Notes under the pieces: model-generated
Seen by the model: the letters and a program-made list of their open reading frames with translations, nothing else
What the model was told of the DNA's origin: nothing
The model's database searches: none
Position numbers and translations under genes: made by a program
Origin: Scytonema sp. UIC 10036
Lineage (GTDB): Bacteria > Cyanobacteriota > Cyanobacteriia > Cyanobacteriales > Nostocaceae
NCBI RefSeq assembly: GCF_009725235.1
Contig: NZ_WJFC01000295.1
Location: forward strand, 1 to 12,570
DNA length: 12,570 nucleotides
Direction: 5' to 3'
In this document: piece after piece, positions 8,391 to 12,570 of the stretch
How the letters are laid out: every line of letters begins with the position of its first letter
How positions within the stretch are numbered: position 1 is the stretch's first letter

Positions 8391-10059
8391 TCACAGGACG
8401 CCTCTATTGTCCCAGACTCAAGCAAGATTTACAGAAATTTGGGCTGATGCAAGTTCAGCAATATATCGTCAGAGTCAGGGAAAACCAAATACGCAGGTTG
8501 TTCTGTCAACTATTCAGGCGATGGCAGCTTCTATAAGAAACTTTGATGAGCGCGAGTTTGGCTATATTATTGTTGATGAAGCTCATCATGCTGCAGCAGA
8601 AACCTATCGAAAAGTTATTGGTTATTTTAAAGCTAAATTTATCTTGGGATTGACGGCTACACCAGAAAGACATGATGGTCAATCACTGATTGAGATATTT
8701 CAAAACACGGCTCATCGGCTGGAGTTGGAGGATGCGATCGCCCGTGGTTTACTAGTACCAATTCGTTGTGTCAGAGTTAGGACGAACATCGATTTAACGA
8801 AAATTCGCTTTAACGGAGTTGATTACCGCAGTAGTGATTTAGGTCAGTATCTCTTTGTTCCCAGCCGAGATATATTGATTGCGGACACCTATGTTAACCA
8901 TGCTTTAGGAAAACGAGCCGTCTGTTTTTGTATTGATGTCAGACACGCAGAACGGATGGCTGATGAATTTAACAAACGTGGTATCAAAGCTGCTCACGTT
9001 TCCGGACGCATGGGACAAAACCAAAGACAAGATATTCTTAAGGCTTACCAGGAAGGGGAGATACAAGTTCTCTGTGCTTGTGATATTCTTAACGAGGGTT
9101 GGGATTCTCCGGAAACTGAGGTGCTGTTGATGGCACGTCCAACCTTGAGCAAAGTAGTCTATGTTCAGCAATTAGGACGTGGAACTCGTTCTGCGCCTGG
9201 TAAAAAGTATTTGCTAGTTTTTGATTTTATTGACAATACCATCCGCTATGCTCAAGCAATGAACGCCCACCGCTTGTTTGGCAAAAGTTCATATCGCCCT
9301 GGTGGATTAGTTGCTGCACCTCCTGAAGCGATCGAGCAAGAAGAACAACAGCTTGCTAGAGGAGAAAAACCAGTTGTCATGCTGTCACTTAATTTATGGG
9401 TGGATCGTTACGAGCCAATTGATATTTTTCGCTGGCAAGATGAAGTTAAAGATATGTATCAAGCCAGTGAGTTAGAAGCAGCATTGGGAATTGGCGAAAG
9501 TGTTGTTAGACGTTGGGTGGAAGCTGGACGCATTACTCCAGATCACACAATTGAATTGGGTAGTCGTGTCTATCACTACTTTAAGAAAGAACGCTTGGAT
9601 GAAATTCGCACAACGTTTAATATTACTCCTATTACCAATCAAAACATCAAAGAACGTTTCTTTGAGTTTGTACGGAAAATGGACATGAATACTTCCTATA
9701 AACCCGTTGTGTTACTTGGGTTGCTGAAGCTTGCAGATGCAAATGGTCGGGTGAAGATAACAGAATTAACTGTCTTTTTCCGGGACTTTTATCTTCAAAG
9801 ACTCGAGCAGGGATTGGTTGTGGAAGGCGATCGCAAACAGATGTCTCGTGTTGCAGAACTATCAGACAGCGAGATTGAAGCGATTATGATGACAAAACCC
9901 TTTGAAAAGTTTGAGCGTCGTCAATTTGTGCGGCGTCTCAAGGAAATTACTGTTCTACAATTTACGAAACCCCTATGGCAAAGTTTGAGTGAACAAGATA
10001 AGGTAGAACTGCAAAAATTGGCAGAAGCTGCTCTAGTAAAATATTACGCGAGACTATAG
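8386..10059 (+). pseudogene. DEAH superfamily-II helicase (SSL2/COG1061-like), N-terminally truncated, with HTH domain
   Basis: About 557 residues are recognisable. Motif Ia is LAHR at the very start, then QVVLSTIQAM, DEAH (VDEAHHA, codons near 8572-8590), motif III LTATPER (near 8650-8672), motif V region CDILNEGWDSPE (near 9082-9117), and motif VI QLGRGTR (near 9169-9190). Walker A/motif I, which should precede LAHR, is missing, so this copy cannot hydrolyse ATP. After the helicase core comes a segment (9451-9609) resembling a MerR/excisionase-like helix-turn-helix: ASELEAALGIGESVVRRWV, a turn, then a short wing. A conserved-looking C-terminal region of about 135 residues follows. An upstream in-frame ATG at 8212 is only antisense to csx10. 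The full-length protein could have had another N-terminal domain, as related helicases do; this cannot be seen here. Confidence 0.75.
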
Positions 10060-10174
10060 TAGCACTAAGTGCTAAAAGTAACGCAATTCAAGCAGGTCTA
10101 TCAGTGCGCTTTCCAAATATAATTTCTACATACGCTTAGAGTAGGTTCTAGAGTAAGAATCCGTAGCGTCCTTA

Positions 10175-10196
10175 GTCATTTGTCATTGATCATTGG
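10175..10196 (+). repeat. Heptanucleotide tandem repeat (TCATTNG-type)
   Basis: Three imperfect heptamers run in tandem: TCATTTG, TCATTGA, TCATTGG. Such short tandem repeats between genes are typical of heterocystous and other filamentous cyanobacteria (STRR-type sequences). There is no sign of a coding role. Confidence 0.5.
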
Positions 10197-10258
10197 TAAG
10201 GATTTCCGGTGTATTTACATTTTGTAATATAGTTCTGTTTATTTTCACCCACCTACTT

Positions 10259-10345
10259 AGATCGCAAGATAACCCGTCCGAATTTTTGCGTAATGCCATA
10301 CAAGAAGCATTAGATAAGCAAAAAAACTCAAGTACTGAGACATGA
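10259..10345 (+). pseudogene. Possible relic of a ribbon-helix-helix (CopG-like) antitoxin
   Basis: The plus strand encodes RSQDNPSEFLRNAIQEALDK and a further eight residues ending at a TGA (10343-10345). The segment SEFLRNAIQEAL has the pattern of the second helix of CopG/RHH DNA-binding proteins (S-E-F-L-R-x-A-I). Upstream the frame stays open, but it has no start codon with a ribosome binding site and no recognisable first strand and helix. If real, this is the tail of a broken antitoxin or RHH regulator. It is very short, so chance is possible. Confidence 0.3.
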
Positions 10346-10391
10346 GTGAGTCGATTTTCCAACTTTCTTGGATAAACTTATACCACGCGTG

Positions 10392-10412
10392 GATTTTAGA
10401 TTTTAGATTTTG
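10392..10412 (+). repeat. Heptanucleotide tandem repeat (GATTTTA)
   Basis: There are two perfect copies of GATTTTA and a third that changes in its last base (GATTTTG). It directly follows the palindrome CCACGCGTGG (10383-10392). It is a cyanobacterial STRR-type intergenic repeat, with no coding role seen. Confidence 0.5.
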
Positions 10413-10437
10413 GGTTGGGAAAGGACATCTACACAAC

Positions 10438-11352
10438 CTAACGTTGGTCAATTTTGTTCCAATCAGCTAGAAAATCCCAATCCTCGTCGTCTTCCTGAGT
10501 CTCGATTTGCTGCGTGCTTAACTCTTTTCCATCCATCAAATTTTGATAGTCGCCTGAATCAACCCACTTCAAAAGTTCAGATGCTCGCATCACTGTCCAA
10601 GGTAATTGATATTCCATAAAGCTAAACGTCTTAGTCAATTGGCCTAAACCATCAAGATTGCTTATTGTAAAAGAACGAGCTTGCGTGACAAAATCGTCGA
10701 TCGTTTCTTTATTTAGATATTCATTTGGTAAGCCGCCTAATTTCATCAAGGCAGTCATAGCAACATCCACATTCTGACAAGCTAATAAACCAGCGCGATC
10801 GGCAGTAAATCTTGCCATAACTATCCAGTTGTATAACGCAATTTCTAGACCGTTTGCTGCTAGTCCGCCCATGCCAAGTGTTGTACTGCTAATCAAGTTT
10901 TTCACAACCGGCATGACGTAAGCCAATTGCTGATACGCTAAATATTTTCCTTTTATAAGAGCGACTTGATGCCCAAACAGAAAGAGTAGTTCATCATGGG
11001 AAAGCCATTCCATCCCTTCGAGATTGATACCGACTACTGGCTTGTTCACCCCTACTGCATAAGCTCTAATGTATCCCGTTCCACGTTGGAGGTACAGTTC
11101 TGGGATTGGAGCAATATCCAGGATTTTACAAGCTTCAACAAAAGCATCATTGAGGTGGAGAAAATTACTCGTAGTGACTTTGAAATCATTACCAATTATT
11201 TGCATCCACAGTAACTTGTCAATGCCATACTCGTTGACTTTTTTAAGCAACAGGGGTAGCACTGGGGTTCTTTCTAACGACACCAGCGCTTTCCGGTCAA
11301 ATGGATGTTCATAAACTTCTGTTTTTAGCCCTGTAAATTCTTTTCTTGCCAT
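10438..11352 (-). CDS. M48-like peptidase homologue with destroyed active site (pseudopeptidase)
   Basis: This 304-residue protein has the layout of bacterial M48 (HtpX/Ste24-like) zinc peptidases: a strand ending VVGINLEGMEWLS, then the helix where HExxH should be, a hydrophobic stretch (about 142-180), then the DRAG segment. The expected HExxH reads HQVAL (128-132): the first His is kept, the catalytic Glu is Gln129 and the second His ligand is Leu132. The third ligand, a Glu four residues before the conserved Asp (D185 in TADRAG), is Arg181. Proteolysis is therefore very unlikely. The two stretches at 142-180 could be membrane-associated, but this is uncertain. The C-terminus is acidic (QEDDEDWDFLADW). 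It starts at an ATG without an evident Shine-Dalgarno, downstream of a candidate promoter. It may act as a binding or regulatory homologue. A link to CRISPR is not indicated beyond proximity. Confidence 0.75.
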   Translation of the reverse strand: MARKEFTGLKTEVYEHPFDRKALVSLERTPVLPLLLKKVNEYGIDKLLWMQIIGNDFKVTTSNFLHLNDAFVEACKILDIAPIPELYLQRGTGYIRAYAVGVNKPVVGINLEGMEWLSHDELLFLFGHQVALIKGKYLAYQQLAYVMPVVKNLISSTTLGMGGLAANGLEIALYNWIVMARFTADRAGLLACQNVDVAMTALMKLGGLPNEYLNKETIDDFVTQARSFTISNLDGLGQLTKTFSFMEYQLPWTVMRASELLKWVDSGDYQNLMDGKELSTQQIETQEDDEDWDFLADWNKIDQR

Positions 11353-11396
11353 TTATTTATGTTATTAGTTTAATGATTCATCTTTAGATTTCCTAG

Positions 11397-11425
11397 ATAA
11401 TGCCAAACTTCAGCCAGCTTTTCAA
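11397..11425 (-). promoter_or_regulatory. Candidate sigma-70-type promoter for the M48-like gene
   Basis: On the minus strand, TTGAAA (11420-11425, 5/6 match to the -35 consensus) is followed after 17 nt by CATTAT (11397-11402, 4/6 match to the -10). Transcription would start near 11390, about 38 nt before the ATG at 11352. It is supported by pattern and spacing only. Confidence 0.35.
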
Positions 11426-11472
11426 GGAGCCGAAGAGATTACAGGTACAAAAGTTAGCTTAATTAGATGCCT

Positions 11473-12528
11473 GCCGAGATCCGCTTACCGGGTATCGCTA
11501 CGTTTCAAGCGGCTGATCGATGGATAATTTTCTAGAACAAAAAGGGTTTCAATCCCGTTACCGGTATCGCTACGTTTCAAGAATACCGCCAATCATCATC
11601 TAGGGTCAGAAGATAGTTTCAATCCCGTTACCGGGTATCGCTACGTTTCAAGCCAAGACTCCCAGCAGCTTATGGTTACTCCCTACAGTGTTTCAATCCC
11701 GTTACCGGGTATCGCTACGTTTCAAGCAGAGAATTGTTGAAGCGTGTATCAAATGCCTTTAAAGTTCAATCCCTTACCGGGTATCGGCTACGTTCAAGCT
11801 AACAGGAAAACCAACAGCAGTGCATTGCCGTTGGAAGTTTCAATCCCTTACCGGTATCGCTACGTTTCAAGCTCAAGCGCAAACTCAAGCTCACTCCCGC
11901 CACTATTGCGTTTTCAATCCCGTTACCGGGTATCGCTACGTTTCAAGCTATGACTGGGATGGAGTGAGTACAGCCAGTTCAAAGTTTCAATCCCGTTACC
12001 GGGTATCGCTACGTTTCAAGGAAAGAATTTATATTCGGAGCAGTTCACCAGAGCCGGTTTCATCCCGTTACCGGTGATCGCTACGTTTCAAGCTTCAACA
12101 ATTTCAGCGCAATAACCAACTGAGCATCGTTTCAATCCCGTTACCGGGTATCGCTACGTTTCAAGTTGTTCTTGTTAAAGCCTTGCGCGGATCTCGTCCG
12201 GTTTCAATCCCGTTACGGGTATCGCTACGTTTCAAGCAAACCAAACAAATTTTTCAAGAACCGACTGGCCTAAAAGTTAAATCCCGTTACCGGGTTATCG
12301 CTACGTTTCAAGCACTGATAGGGCGATTGTCAGCCCCGTCTTTGGTTTCAATCCGTTACCGGGTATCGCTACGTTTCAAGCTCGGTACAGTTTTCAATAG
12401 CTTTCAAGAGTCTTTGTGCGTTTCAATCCCGTTACCGGGTATCGCTACGTTTCAAGTCAACATCCTTCGAGTTGGACACTCGTTCCATGAAGTTTCAATC
12501 CCGTAACCGCGGAGCAGAAAATTTCAAG
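11473..12528 (-). CRISPR. CRISPR array, 15 repeats and 14 spacers, probably transcribed leftwards
   Basis: Repeats of about 37 nt lie at 11473-11509 (degenerate), 11546-11581, 11616-11652, 11690-11726, 11764-11798, 11837-11871, 11911-11947, 11984-12020, 12057-12092, 12129-12165, 12201-12236, 12276-12312, 12345-12380, 12420-12456 and 12492-12528 (degenerate). Spacers are 32-39 nt and all look different. On the minus strand the repeat begins CTTGAAAC, contains the hairpin CCCG-GTAA-CGGG and ends ATTGAAAC, the usual 8-nt crRNA handle, which sets the direction. The leftmost copy is degenerate on its handle side, as expected for the leader-distal end. Only five copies match the consensus exactly; the others mostly have single-base indels. 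The cas operon's own repeat is not known from this window, so pairing with III-D is inference. Confidence 0.95.
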
Positions 12529-12570
12529 CATCCAAAGCCAAATTTTCGAGAAAAAAAAAAAAGAGGGTTG
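12529..12570 (-). other. Possible leader-proximal flank with poly-A run
   Basis: This is the remainder after the rightmost repeat. It contains a run of 12 A (12 T on the transcribed strand) close to the window end. If the array is read leftwards, the leader should begin here, but only 42 nt are available and no promoter can be judged. The homopolymer and the damaged last repeat could also mean poor sequence at a contig end. Confidence 0.3.

Larger units (their letters stand above)
10060..10437. other. 378-nt intergenic gap between convergent genes
   Basis: No complete gene is seen. The gap holds a small hairpin just after the helicase stop (AGCAC-TAA-GTGCT, 10061-10073), a TCATTTG-like heptamer repeat (10175-10196), a possible ribbon-helix-helix relic (10259-10345), a perfect palindrome CCACGCGTGG (10383-10392) and a GATTTTA heptamer repeat (10392-10412). 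Neither hairpin has a clean T-run on its 3' side, so neither is a convincing intrinsic terminator, although the palindrome is followed by T-rich sequence. Confidence 0.6.

Noticed and set aside
10061..10073. Hairpin AGCAC-TAA-GTGCT as intrinsic terminator of the helicase gene
   Set aside because: It has a five-pair stem with no T-run after it on either strand; too weak to call.
10257..10451. 64-residue minus-strand frame in the intergenic gap
   Set aside because: It crosses the STRR-like repeat and palindrome, overlaps the 3' end of the M48-like gene and shows no family motif.
12390..12408. Spacer segment GTTTTCAATAGCTTTCAAG resembling a repeat with its middle deleted
   Set aside because: It lies inside a 39-nt spacer of normal size; treating it as a repeat would leave spacers of only about 9-11 nt. 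Most likely chance similarity.
11744..12506. Plus-strand open frames across the array (11744-11953, 11820-12077, 12183-12506)
   Set aside because: Their translations are the CRISPR repeat read over and over (RYRVSLRFK-like), produced by the array and not by a gene.

Overview
The window looks like DNA from a filamentous cyanobacterium. At least seven copies of the octamer GCGATCGC (HIP1) occur at 215, 2593, 3133, 6994, 8190, 8734 and 9827. Heptanucleotide tandem repeats (STRR-like) lie in the one large intergenic gap, and a two-hairpin palindromic repeat sits at the left edge. HIP1 occurs on both sides of the central junction, so both halves look cyanobacterial.

Region 1 (about 31-8390, minus strand) is a tightly coupled CRISPR effector operon of subtype III-D. 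It closely resembles the III-Dv variant built from fused Cas7/Cas5/Cas11 subunits. In transcription order it holds: a 5'-truncated csx10 (Cas5-like plus helical Cas11-like part), a two-domain Cas7 protein (Cas7-2x), csx19, a large Cas7-like protein with an insertion and an S1/OB-like tail, then a Cas3-type helicase in two overlapping frames (RecA1; RecA2 plus C-terminal HD nuclease). Every gene overlaps the next by 2-11 nt. The first three effector genes would build an RNA-guided complex. The Cas3-like pair suggests a DNA-degrading arm that type III systems normally do not carry. No cas10, cas6, cas1 or cas2 is present.

Region 2 (about 8376-10059) starts with a head-to-head junction: csx10 has lost its 5' end, and a divergent superfamily-II helicase gene on the plus strand has lost its Walker A segment at the same point. 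A deletion, rearrangement or assembly join removed whatever lay between, probably including the operon promoter and perhaps cas10.

Region 3 (10060-11472) holds a 378-nt gap with short repeats and a possible relic of a ribbon-helix-helix gene. A minus-strand M48-like gene follows, whose zinc-protease motif is destroyed, so it looks like a pseudopeptidase.

Region 4 (11473-12528) is a CRISPR array of 15 repeats and 14 spacers. The reverse complement of the repeat ends in ATTGAAAC, the usual crRNA 5' handle, so transcription most likely runs leftwards, as in the cas operon. Many repeats carry single-base indels, which means either decay of the array or poor sequence near a contig end.
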